In this document: positions 43,816 to 51,394 of the stretch, piece by piece | Numbering within the stretch: position 1 is the first letter of the stretch | Layout: each line of letters begins with the position of its first letter | Assembly: GCA_944341445.1 (NCBI GenBank) | Contig: CALVLZ010000010.1 | Coordinates: 17,942 to 81,941, forward strand | Direction of reading: 5' to 3' | DNA: 64,000 nt | Source: an uncultured Clostridia bacterium | GTDB lineage: Bacteria; Bacillota; Clostridia; Christensenellales; UBA1242 | Made by a program: the position numbers and the translations under genes | Notes under the pieces: model-generated | What the model was told of the DNA's origin: nothing | Seen by the model: only the letters and a program-made list of their open reading frames with translations | Database searches by the model: none

Positions 43816-44220
43816 ATGTCTAAAAAAAGTGCTAGAGATATGTTGTTTAAATTGGTTTTTGAACTTGGTTTTCACAAACCAGAAGAAAGCAATATGTATG
43901 AAAATTTTTTAAATGAAAATGATTTAGAAAGTGAAAATTTAGAATATGTTAAACGTTCATACACTAAAATTGTTGAAAGTTATGAAGAATTAAAAGATGT
44001 TATTAAAAATAACACTGAATCTTTCGCAATTGAAAGAATATTTAAAGTTGATTTGGCAATTTTGATTGTTGCAGTGTATGAATTAATGTATGAAAAAGAA
44101 ACCCCTGTTGAAGTTATTGCAAACGAAGCGGTTGAACTTGCTAAAAAATACTCAACAGATAAAAGCTATGTTTTTATTAATGGTGTGATATCAAATATAA
44201 TTAAAACAGTGAGAAAATAA
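43816..44220 (+). CDS. nusB: Transcription antitermination protein NusB
   Basis: NusB with NusE/S10 binds boxA and supports rRNA antitermination. All-helical, 134 residues; KSARDMLFKLVFELGF at the start and VEVIANEAVELAKKYSTDKSYVFINGV at the end (about 96-122) are diagnostic. ATG 43816 is chosen because TTGGAG (43804-43809) sits upstream; the frame itself could open at the TTG within that site. Its stop is adjacent to the xseA start. Confidence 0.94.
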   Translation: MSKKSARDMLFKLVFELGFHKPEESNMYENFLNENDLESENLEYVKRSYTKIVESYEELKDVIKNNTESFAIERIFKVDLAILIVAVYELMYEKETPVEVIANEAVELAKKYSTDKSYVFINGVISNIIKTVRK

Positions 44221-45392
44221 TGCAAAATTCATATTATTCAATAACACAAATTAACAACTATATAAAAAATATAATGGAAAGTGATGTTGTTTTATCTAAT
44301 ATTTGCATATATGGGGAAGTTGCCACATATAGCGAATCTAACAACATTGCTTATTTTTCATTGAAAGATGAAAATGGCTTAATAAATTGTGTTATGTTTA
44401 ATGCAAGTCGTTTTAAAAGGCCATCAATCGGCGATGTTATTTTAGCAACAGGTGGAATAAATTATTACGCAAAAATGGGTAAGTTAACCCTTAATGTGTT
44501 TCATATTGCGCCATATGGTAAAGGTTTGCTTTATGAAAAGTTTCTAGAGCTAAAAAATAAACTTGAAGCGAAAGGATATTTTAAAGAAGAAATTAAAAAA
44601 CCAATTCCAAAATTTGTTAAAACAATAGGTGTTGTTTCTAGCCCAACAGGTGCAGTTATTCAAGATATAAGAAATGTAACTAGAAGAAGAAATAATTCCG
44701 TTAATATTGTTTTATATCCAGTTAAAGTTCAGGGCGTTGGTTCAGAAAATGAAATAGCTAAAGGTATTGAATATTTTAGTAAACAAAAAAATGTTGATGT
44801 TGTTATTGTTGCTCGTGGTGGCGGAAGTTTGGAGGAATTGCAACCATTTAACTCTGAAATAGTTGCAGATGCAACATATAACTGTGAAATTCCTATTGTT
44901 AGTGCGGTTGGTCACGAAACCGATTATACTATAATAGACTTTGTTTCAGATTTGCGTGCACCAACACCATCTGCTGCGGCAGAATTAGTTGTTTGGAGCA
45001 AAGAAGAATTTAAAAGCAATATTTTAACATTGTTTACAAGAAGTTATAATAGTTTAAATTTAGTTTTAAATTCTTATGAAAGTGATACTCTTAATGCGTT
45101 TAATGTGTGTGCTAATAACTTAAACAATAAAATTAATTTAACATTTAAAGAAACTAAAAACTATTTTGAAAAAATTGATTTGTTGTTTAATAATGTTTTA
45201 AATATTTTTGAGCATAAAATATTAATTAATAAAGAAAAAATTGAAGGAATGAATCCTGATAATATTTATAAAATGGGGTATGTTAAAGTTTTAAAAGATA
45301 ATAAAGTTGTTAAAAGCGCAAAAGATTGTGTTGTTAAAGATATGCTTAAAATTAATTTTAAAGATGGTTTAGTTGATGTGGAGGTTAAATAA
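44220..45392 (+). CDS. xseA: Exodeoxyribonuclease VII large subunit
   Basis: Large subunit of ExoVII, which degrades single-stranded DNA from both ends. N-terminal OB-fold (ICIYGEVATYSESNNIAYFSLKDE, about residues 27-50), then the catalytic domain with VVSSPTGAVIQDI, VIVARGGGSLEEL and AVGHETDYTIIDFVSDLRAPTPSAAAEL at about 234-261. It has 390 residues, a normal length for Clostridia. The ATG overlaps the nusB stop by one base. Confidence 0.95.
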   Translation: MQNSYYSITQINNYIKNIMESDVVLSNICIYGEVATYSESNNIAYFSLKDENGLINCVMFNASRFKRPSIGDVILATGGINYYAKMGKLTLNVFHIAPYGKGLLYEKFLELKNKLEAKGYFKEEIKKPIPKFVKTIGVVSSPTGAVIQDIRNVTRRRNNSVNIVLYPVKVQGVGSENEIAKGIEYFSKQKNVDVVIVARGGGSLEELQPFNSEIVADATYNCEIPIVSAVGHETDYTIIDFVSDLRAPTPSAAAELVVWSKEEFKSNILTLFTRSYNSLNLVLNSYESDTLNAFNVCANNLNNKINLTFKETKNYFEKIDLLFNNVLNIFEHKILINKEKIEGMNPDNIYKMGYVKVLKDNKVVKSAKDCVVKDMLKINFKDGLVDVEVK

Positions 45393-45394
45393 TT

Positions 45395-45598
45395 ATGGAT
45401 GAAATGCTAAAAAGACTTAATGAAATTGTTTCAATTTTAGAAAAAGGTAACGTTACTTATGAAGAAAGCGTTAAGCTTTATGAAGAAGCAGGAGAGATAA
45501 CAAAAAAGTGTTTAAAAGAGTTATCTAAGCAGAAAGGAAAAGTTCAAATTGTTAAGCAAGATGTTGAAAATTTTGTTATGGAAGACTTTGAAATATAA
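45395..45598 (+). CDS. xseB: Exodeoxyribonuclease VII small subunit
   Basis: A 67-residue helical hairpin protein. EMLKRLNEIVSILEKG and YEESVKLYEEAGEITKKC are the family pattern. It forms a coiled array on the large subunit. It follows xseA by two bases. In most Firmicutes ispA and dxs come next; here a terminator follows, then argR. Confidence 0.93.
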   Translation: MDEMLKRLNEIVSILEKGNVTYEESVKLYEEAGEITKKCLKELSKQKGKVQIVKQDVENFVMEDFEI

Positions 45599-45614
45599 AA
45601 ATATATAAAATTTT

Positions 45615-45643
45615 AAAAGAAACAATTTTTGTTTCTTTTTTTA
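45615..45643 (+). terminator. Rho-independent terminator after xseB
   Basis: AAAAGAAAC (45615-45623) pairs with GTTTCTTTT (45631-45639) and is followed by T residues. Confidence 0.8.
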
Positions 45644-45705
45644 TTTCTTTAAAATGTATATTTATAAATTTGCTTAAAAAAATGGCTTTATTACGTTGTT
45701 TTTAA

Positions 45706-45721
45706 CATATTTATAAATATG
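45706..45721 (+). promoter_or_regulatory. Perfect 16-bp palindrome upstream of argR
   Basis: CATATTTATAAATATG reads identically on both strands. Its TATTTATAAATA core resembles half of a diverged ARG box, but its AT content makes chance possible. Confidence 0.4.
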
Positions 45722-45772
45722 CAAAGCCAATTTATAATTATAAAAAGTTGTGTATAAAAATAAAAAATAAAA

Positions 45773-45786
45773 TGTATAAATATTCA
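45773..45786 (+). promoter_or_regulatory. ARG box (ArgR/AhrC operator) upstream of argR
   Basis: TGTATAAATATTCA matches the consensus TGAATWWWWATTCA at 13 of 14 positions. It lies 8 bp upstream of the argR -35, a position suited to autoregulation. Confidence 0.6.
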
Positions 45787-45794
45787 AAATAGTG

Positions 45795-45823
45795 TTGCAT
45801 ATTTAAAAAAATTGTTGTATAAT
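45795..45823 (+). promoter_or_regulatory. argR promoter
   Basis: TTGCAT (45795-45800), a 17-bp spacer and TATAAT (45818-45823). Transcription is predicted near 45830, giving a leader of about 80 bases. Confidence 0.82.
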
Positions 45824-45911
45824 TATTTTGCAATTTGAAAATTGACATTTATAAAAATTAAATTTATTAGTTTTTTAGTTCAATCAAAATTAATACTAAG
45901 GAGTTACATAA

Positions 45912-46364
45912 ATGGCAAGAAATGCAAGACAATCTAAAATATTAGAACTAATATCCACTAAAGAAATTGAAACTCAAGATGAGTTGGTTTCTGAATTAAA
46001 AAATGCAAATTATGATGTTACACAAGCAACAATAAGCAGAGATATTAAAGAACTTGGACTTATTAAAATTTTAAGTGATAGTAAAAAATATAAATATGCT
46101 GTTGTTAATTCTGCACAATCTGCCATTAGTAACAAATGTTTAAACATTTTTAAAGAATGTGTTATAACAATTAAAAACGCAATGAATTTAGTTGTTGTTA
46201 AAACAATAAAAGGAACTGCTGGAATGGTAAGTGCTTTTGTTGATCAACTTTCTTTGCCACAAGTTTATGGTTGCACATTTGGTGATGATACTGTTATGGT
46301 TATAACAGGGGACATTGAAGATGCTTATTTAGTTCAAGATAAATTAAACGAAGCATTAAAATAA
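45912..46364 (+). CDS. argR: Arginine repressor ArgR/AhrC
   Basis: A 150-residue arginine-responsive regulator. The N-terminal winged helix contains QATISRDIKELGLIKI (recognition helix, about residues 38-53), and the C-terminal hexamer and arginine-binding domain ends with GCTFGDDTVMVI, corresponding to the usual GTIAGDDT loop with its Asp-Asp pair. AAGGAG precedes the ATG. Position before recN is conserved in Firmicutes. Arginine biosynthesis genes are not in this window. Confidence 0.94.
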   Translation: MARNARQSKILELISTKEIETQDELVSELKNANYDVTQATISRDIKELGLIKILSDSKKYKYAVVNSAQSAISNKCLNIFKECVITIKNAMNLVVVKTIKGTAGMVSAFVDQLSLPQVYGCTFGDDTVMVITGDIEDAYLVQDKLNEALK

Positions 46365-46429
46365 TTTGTTATAATGTTTTAAGTAAAATTAAAACTTTAT
46401 ATATATAAAAAATCTTAATATCTTAGTAA

Positions 46430-46467
46430 AACAACAATCAAACGTTTGTTTGATTATTGTTTTTTTT
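46430..46467 (+). terminator. Rho-independent terminator after argR
   Basis: A 14-bp stem with one mismatch (46430-46443 with 46448-46461) around GTTT, followed by a T run. Confidence 0.85.
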
Positions 46468-46469
46468 GT

Positions 46470-46498
46470 TTGGTGTTTTAAATTTTGTGTGTTATAAT
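46470..46498 (+). promoter_or_regulatory. recN promoter
   Basis: TTGGTG (46470-46475), a 17-bp spacer and TATAAT (46493-46498) with extended TGT. I see no LexA/SOS box over it. Confidence 0.7.
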
Positions 46499-46530
46499 TC
46501 TCATAAAATAATGGTATAAAGAGAGTTTTT

Positions 46531-48246
46531 ATGCTTGTAAGTTTAAAAATAAATAATATTGCAATTATTGAAGAAAGTGAAATTCAATTTAGAAATGGTT
46601 TAAACATTTTAACAGGTGAAACCGGAGCAGGAAAAAGTATCATAATAGATGCTTTAAATTTTGTTTTGGGAGCAAGGGCAGATAAAGGCTTAATTAAAAA
46701 CGGAAAAGATTTTGCAAAAGTTGAAGGTGTTTTTGAAGTTGACGTTAGCAATCAAAACATAATTGATTTTTGTGAAAGTGTTGGAATTGAATGTGAAGAC
46801 ACAATTATAATAACTAGATTTTTAAATGCTCAGGGTAAAAATGAAATTAGGGTTAATGGTGCTCTTGTAACACTAGGTATGTTAAAAAATTTGACAAGTT
46901 GTTTAGTTGATATTTATGGTCAACACGAGCATCAAGCTTTGTTAGATGTTAAATCACATTTAAGATTTTTAGATTTAGTTAATAATTCAAACATAAACGA
47001 TTTAAAAATGCAGTTAAAAGATAAACTAGAAAACTTAAAAATAATTGAAAAAAACATTAAAGAACTTGGCGGAGATGAACAAGAAAGAAGCCGTTTAATT
47101 GATATCTTACGTTTTCAAATTGAAGAAATTGAAAATGCTAAATTATATGAAAACGAAGAAGAAGAACTTATTGAAAAAAAGAATGTTTTAAGTAACGCTG
47201 AAAAACTATATAACAGATTAAATGAAAGCAATTATGCTTTATACGATAGTGAAGAAAGCGTTCAGTCTAATTTAAAAAGAACAATTAACAGTTTGCAACA
47301 AATAACTTCAATAAGTGAAAAATATGAAGATTTGTGTAATAGATTAAACAATGTTAAATATGAAATAGAAGATATTTCTGCAGAAATTTCAGATGCATTA
47401 AACAGTTTAACATTTTCAGAAAGTGAAATTAATGAAATTGAAGAGCGTTTTGACTTAATTAAAAACTTAAAAAGAAAATATGGTTCAAATATAAATGCTA
47501 TTTTAGAATATGCTGAAACTAGCAAGAAAAAACTTGAAAGTTTAGAAAATTGTGCAGAAGAAATTGAAAAACTAGAAGCTGAAAAAATAAAATTAACAAA
47601 AGAAATTTTTGATATTTGTGAAAAATTAACTTTCCAAAGAAGAGAAAATGCACATATTTTAGAAAAAGAAATAATGAAAGAGCTTGTGGAATTAGGCATG
47701 AAAAATGCAACTTTCAAAGTTGGTTTTGATGGTGATTACACAATTTCAGACATTTTAGATAAAGTTCAAAGCAGTGGCGCAGATAATGTTGAATTTTTGT
47801 TTAGTGCAAACTTGGGTGAGCCTGTTAAATCTTTAAATAAAATAATTTCTGGTGGAGAAATGAGCAGATTCATGCTTGCATTTAAGTGTGTTTTAAACAC
47901 TTTAGATTATTCAAAAACTTTTGTTTTTGATGAAATTGATGCAGGTATTGGTGGTGCAGTTGGTGTTGTTCTAGCAAAAAAGATGGCAAAAATTTCAAAA
48001 AACAATCAGGTTATTTGCATAACTCACTTGCCGCAAATTGCAAGTTTTGCAAATATACATTTCAAAATTCAAAAATTTGAAGATGAAAATAAAACTGTAA
48101 CAAGTGTTAAAGTTTTAAACACTGAAGAAAGAATTTTGGAGCTTGCTAGAATGCTGGGTGGAGATGAAAATGCAATGATTGCAAAAGAGCATGCAAAAGA
48201 ATTGTTGGAAAGTGCTGAAAGTTATAAAAAACAAATAATGTTATAA
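46531..48246 (+). CDS. recN: DNA repair protein RecN
   Basis: SMC-like ATPase acting early in double-strand break repair. Walker A is LTGETGAGKSIIIDALNF (about residues 27-44), followed by a long coiled coil (about 150-370), the ABC signature SGGEMSRFMLAFK and Walker B FVFDEIDAGIGG near 470. It has 571 residues, normal. An AGAGAG site precedes the ATG. It is expressed from its own promoter between argR and spoIVB. Confidence 0.96.
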   Translation: MLVSLKINNIAIIEESEIQFRNGLNILTGETGAGKSIIIDALNFVLGARADKGLIKNGKDFAKVEGVFEVDVSNQNIIDFCESVGIECEDTIIITRFLNAQGKNEIRVNGALVTLGMLKNLTSCLVDIYGQHEHQALLDVKSHLRFLDLVNNSNINDLKMQLKDKLENLKIIEKNIKELGGDEQERSRLIDILRFQIEEIENAKLYENEEEELIEKKNVLSNAEKLYNRLNESNYALYDSEESVQSNLKRTINSLQQITSISEKYEDLCNRLNNVKYEIEDISAEISDALNSLTFSESEINEIEERFDLIKNLKRKYGSNINAILEYAETSKKKLESLENCAEEIEKLEAEKIKLTKEIFDICEKLTFQRRENAHILEKEIMKELVELGMKNATFKVGFDGDYTISDILDKVQSSGADNVEFLFSANLGEPVKSLNKIISGGEMSRFMLAFKCVLNTLDYSKTFVFDEIDAGIGGAVGVVLAKKMAKISKNNQVICITHLPQIASFANIHFKIQKFEDENKTVTSVKVLNTEERILELARMLGGDENAMIAKEHAKELLESAESYKKQIML

Positions 48247-48333
48247 TTGGAAAAATATGTTAATTGTTAAACTATAATTAAAGCATAATTTTAAAATAAA
48301 TTAAAATACTAACTTTAAATTGGGAGATTTGTA

Positions 48334-49563
48334 ATGTTGAAAATAAACTCAAAATTCAAGTTAGTATTTTTTTTCGTATTTTGCGCTTTATTTATAATAA
48401 TTTCTGTAAATATTCCGTATAAAGTTTTAAAAGTGATACAAAACGGAATGTATATAACAGAAAGTGAATTAAATAATATAAAAAATTCAAACAATGCTTT
48501 TATAAGCAGTGAATTTAAGAATGTTTTTGCCTATGATGAAGAAAAAGATAAAAAGGTTAAAAATTTAGAAGTTAAGTTTAAACTTTTTAACTTATTTAAT
48601 ATAAAAAACCTAAAAGTTAAAGTTGTTGATAATGTTAATGTTTTATTAGGTGGAGATTCTGTTGGGTTTAGTTTGAATTCAAAAGGAGTAACCATTGTTG
48701 GAAGTAATTTTGTATTAACTAAAAACGGAGCTGAAAACCCAATAAATAGCAGTGATTTAAAAGTGGGAGATACAATTTTAGAAATAAACAATATTGAAAT
48801 TTTAAGTGCAGAAGATGTTAATAATGCAATAAAAAATTTAGATGATAAAGAAGTAACTATAAAATATAAAAGAAATAATAAGGAGTTTTTAACAACAATA
48901 AAGCCTGCATTAGATATTCAAACAAAAACATATAAATTAGGCATTTGGGTTAAAGATAACACAATGGGAGTTGGAACATTAACATATATTAAAGAGGATG
49001 ATTTGCGTTTTGGTTCTCTTGGTCATGCCGTTGCAGATGGTGGAAATGGCAACGATTTTGAAGTTCAAAATGGTGAAGTTTATAAGTGCAATGTAATTGG
49101 AGTTAAAAAAGGAACACGTGGTGAAGCTGGAGAAATATTAGGTTTGTTTTTGCCAGGTAAAAATGTGCAAGGAGATGTTGATAAAAACAACAACTTTGGC
49201 TTGTATGGGAATATGTTTGAAAACAGTGAGTTTTTAGAAAATAAACAAAAAATAGAAATTGGTGGCAGGGCTTCTTGCAAACCAGGAAAAGCGCAAATTC
49301 TAACTTGCATAAGCGGAACGAAGGTTAATGTTTATGATATTGAAATAATAAAAACAAATTATCAAAACACAGCCAACGAAAAAAGTATGGTTATTAAGGT
49401 TACAGATAAAAAACTTTTAGAAGAAACAGGCGGTATTGTTCAGGGTATGAGTGGTAGCCCAATAATTCAAGATGGCAAAATTGTTGGTGCTGTTACACAC
49501 GTTTTTGTTTCGGACCCAACAAAAGGTTTTGGTTTGTATATTGATTGGATGTTAGATAACTAA
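48334..49563 (+). CDS. spoIVB: SpoIVB serine peptidase (sigma-K checkpoint)
   Basis: Forespore-made S55 peptidase that signals to the SpoIVFA/BofA complex and triggers pro-sigma-K processing. It has 409 residues: an N-terminal membrane anchor (about 8-28), a PDZ domain (about 120-195) and the S55 domain with RFGSLGHAVAD (catalytic His) and GMSGSPIIQDGKIVGAVTHV (catalytic Ser). A GGGAG site precedes the ATG. It is followed by the spo0A-type gene, the classic pair. No clear forespore promoter was recognised. Confidence 0.95.
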   Translation: MLKINSKFKLVFFFVFCALFIIISVNIPYKVLKVIQNGMYITESELNNIKNSNNAFISSEFKNVFAYDEEKDKKVKNLEVKFKLFNLFNIKNLKVKVVDNVNVLLGGDSVGFSLNSKGVTIVGSNFVLTKNGAENPINSSDLKVGDTILEINNIEILSAEDVNNAIKNLDDKEVTIKYKRNNKEFLTTIKPALDIQTKTYKLGIWVKDNTMGVGTLTYIKEDDLRFGSLGHAVADGGNGNDFEVQNGEVYKCNVIGVKKGTRGEAGEILGLFLPGKNVQGDVDKNNNFGLYGNMFENSEFLENKQKIEIGGRASCKPGKAQILTCISGTKVNVYDIEIIKTNYQNTANEKSMVIKVTDKKLLEETGGIVQGMSGSPIIQDGKIVGAVTHVFVSDPTKGFGLYIDWMLDN

Positions 49564-49581
49564 CATTCTAATTTTCAACAA

Positions 49582-49618
49582 TTTTGTACAAAATGTTTTA
49601 TTTTTGTACAAAATGTTT
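49582..49618 (+). repeat. Two 17-bp direct repeats with palindromic cores, 20-bp period
   Basis: TTTTGTACAAAATGTTT occurs at 49582-49598 and again, identical, at 49602-49618. The first 12 bases (TTTTGTACAAAA) are a perfect palindrome. The centres are 20 bp apart, two helical turns, so dimers would bind the same face. The second copy ends 9 bp before the -35 of the spo0A-type gene. This is the layout of a tandem operator. It does not match the Spo0A box TGTCGAA. Confidence 0.75.
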
Positions 49619-49627
49619 GAAAAATGC

Positions 49628-49655
49628 TTGCTAAAATTTTTTTATTAAGTATAAT
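49628..49655 (+). promoter_or_regulatory. Promoter of the Spo0A-type gene
   Basis: TTGCTA (49628-49633), a 16-bp spacer and TATAAT (49650-49655). Transcription is predicted near 49662. No sigma-H-type promoter was recognised. Confidence 0.65.
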
Positions 49656-49703
49656 ACTAGCATAAACACATTTTTGTTTACTATTTTTTTATTAGGAGTT
49701 TTT

Positions 49704-50468
49704 ATGCTGGAAGCAGATATGAATGTGGTGTTTATATCAAAAAGAAACATTTCTCTTGCATATAAAGTTAAAAAAATATTTTGGGAAATGAATTCTAATG
49801 TTATAAATGTTGATAGTTTTTCGGAAGTTTTTAGAGTTATGCAACAATTAAAAAATATTGTTATTGTTTTAGATTCAACAACATTAACAATTCCAAACGG
49901 ATTTATTCAAATTTTAAGAGATTGTAAAAATGATGAAAATTTAAGCATAATTTTAATAACTAACGAAGAAGATTTGCAAAAGTATAAAACTGTTAATTTA
50001 AAAAACAGAAATCAATATTATGTGCTAACAGAAGATAAACTACACGAAACATTAAGTGTGTTAGAAAACGACCTAAAAGTTAACTTAGCAAAAAAAAATA
50101 TAATCAAACTTGATTATATTAAAATTAATGATTTGCTTAACAATTGGTTAATTAACACAGGTTTCATAACAAAACATTTAGGGTTTTCATTAATTAAGGA
50201 AGTTGTTATGGAATCTGTTATTTTTAAAGGTTGTTTGCCATCTCTTAATGGAACAATTTATCCAATAATAGCATTAAACCACAACACGCACGCATCAAGT
50301 GTTGAAAGAAACATAAGAAATGCAATTTTTCACGCAAGTTTAACTTCGCAATTTAAAAAAAGTGAATTTTCTTATTTAATTTCAAACGGAAAGGTTAGTA
50401 ACAGAGTTTTCATATCTTACTTGCTTGATAAAGTTTTAGCTCACGTGAAGTCTAAAAGTTTTTCATAA
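49704..50468 (+). CDS. spo0A: Spo0A-type sporulation regulator with degenerate receiver
   Basis: A 254-residue protein directly after spoIVB, the usual place of spo0A. The C-terminal domain follows Spo0A closely in pattern: ITKHLGFSLIKEVVMES, then ALNHNTHASSVERNIRNAIF (about residues 189-208), matching the recognition-helix block of Spo0A. The N-terminal 120 residues have receiver size but not its chemistry: the two acidic residues at the start of the receiver are Ser-Lys (12-13) and the conserved Lys near the end appears lost. One Asp (Asp57, in VIVLDS) aligns with the phosphorylation site. AGGAG lies 5 bases upstream of the ATG. It is either a Spo0A with altered activation or a paralogue. 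Confidence 0.8.
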   Translation: MLEADMNVVFISKRNISLAYKVKKIFWEMNSNVINVDSFSEVFRVMQQLKNIVIVLDSTTLTIPNGFIQILRDCKNDENLSIILITNEEDLQKYKTVNLKNRNQYYVLTEDKLHETLSVLENDLKVNLAKKNIIKLDYIKINDLLNNWLINTGFITKHLGFSLIKEVVMESVIFKGCLPSLNGTIYPIIALNHNTHASSVERNIRNAIFHASLTSQFKKSEFSYLISNGKVSNRVFISYLLDKVLAHVKSKSFS

Positions 50469-50509
50469 AAAAGTGTGTTTATTAAACCTATAATGTGGAA
50501 TTAGCAAAT

Positions 50510-51148
50510 TTAAGAATTAATAATTATTGTTATTTTAATTATTGGTAGTAACAAGCATTTAATAATTATTAGCATAATTTCAATAAATGTTAAAAACAAA
50601 CATAATTTTAAATAATTTATGCCGTTGCAATTTTTCAAGCAAACGTTGCCAAATTTTTTAACAAGCAGGTTTCTTTTAATGTTTATTGCACAAATAAAAA
50701 CCATAACCATATCCGCAAAAAAAGTTAATGGGATTATTATAATTATGCTATTCAATATTCCCGCAAATCCAAAAGTTATTATAATTGCTGTAATGTTAAA
50801 ACCAAATAAGTACGCACAAACAAAAACAATAAAAGCGCTAATTCCACACATTATGGGTTTAAAATTAAAAAAAATAAAAAAAGCAATAATAACTAAGTTA
50901 ATAAAAATATAAGTGAAGCATAAAGCAATTCCACTTTTATCACCACTTAAAAAATCAATTAATCCGCCATCGAACAAGTTTTCAATTTCAATGGAGTCAC
51001 TTCGTCTTGCGCAAACTATAGCGCCAAGCAAAATGCCTAAAAAATAAACAAAAAGCAAAAATAAAAATGGTTTTTTAAAAAAACAATACACATTATTAAC
51101 CATTTGTTTTATTTTATAGGCATTTCTAATTTGTTCTTTGCTTTTCAT
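50510..51148 (-). CDS. spoIIM: Stage II sporulation protein M-like membrane protein
   Basis: A 212-residue polytopic membrane protein with about five hydrophobic segments. FFKKPFLFLLFVYFLGILLGA after a short cytoplasmic N-terminus (about residues 23-43) and a central GFN-type loop are the layout of SpoIIM, part of the SpoIIDMP machine that drives engulfment. It is the only minus-strand gene in the window and converges on spo0A with a 41-base gap. No ribosome binding site precedes the ATG at 51148. The assignment rests on topology, partial pattern and the sporulation setting; spoIID and spoIIP are not nearby. Confidence 0.65.
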   Translation of the reverse strand: MKSKEQIRNAYKIKQMVNNVYCFFKKPFLFLLFVYFLGILLGAIVCARRSDSIEIENLFDGGLIDFLSGDKSGIALCFTYIFINLVIIAFFIFFNFKPIMCGISAFIVFVCAYLFGFNITAIIITFGFAGILNSIIIIIPLTFFADMVMVFICAINIKRNLLVKKFGNVCLKNCNGINYLKLCLFLTFIEIMLIIIKCLLLPIIKITIIINS

Positions 51149-51394
51149 ATAATAATATATGCAAAATAAAAATAATATATTTCATAAAACAAAAAGTGTT
51201 TAGCGCTAATCTTGCTTGTTTTAATATTATTTAAAGTATTAATACAATTAAATTAAGTTGTATTTTTATTTTTTTTACTATTAACATATTTACTAGTGGC
51301 AACTTTTAGTTAATTATTTTATTAAAATATATAGATATTTTAAAAGTTATGTGTTAAAATAATATTAGCAGATATTTTAGGGAGGGAACAATAG
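51149..51394. other. Divergent intergenic region between spoIIM and the first lipoprotein gene
   Basis: About 245 AT-rich bases that must hold the promoters for both directions. Rightwards, an extended -10 is seen at 51352-51360. Leftwards, a TATATT lies about 7 bases before the spoIIM start codon, without a clear -35. Confidence 0.5.
51352..51360 (+). promoter_or_regulatory. Extended -10 for the lipoprotein genes
   Basis: TGT followed by TAAAAT, the same motif as at rimM, nusB and the hydrolase gene. No good -35 at 17 bp. Transcription is predicted near 51367. Confidence 0.5.

Larger units (their letters stand above)
45599..45911. other. Intergenic region with xseB terminator and argR control region
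   Basis: About 310 bases without a gene. It contains the xseB terminator, a perfect 16-bp palindrome at 45706-45721, an ARG-box-like site at 45773-45786 and the argR promoter. ispA, dxs, a TlyA-type gene and nadK, usually found in this interval, are absent. Confidence 0.65.

Noticed and set aside
47262..47717. 151-codon open frame on the minus strand
   Set aside because: Antisense to the coiled-coil part of recN; its Ser/Phe-rich sequence is the mirror of Glu/Lys-rich coiled coil.
49560..49703. Sigma-H promoter or Spo0A boxes in front of the spo0A-type gene
   Set aside because: I looked for the sigma-H pattern and TGTCGAA; neither is present. The palindromic repeats do not match either.
50619..50912. 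97-codon open frame on the + strand
   Set aside because: It is the shadow of spoIIM on the opposite strand. The minus-strand reading gives a coherent membrane protein; this one does not.
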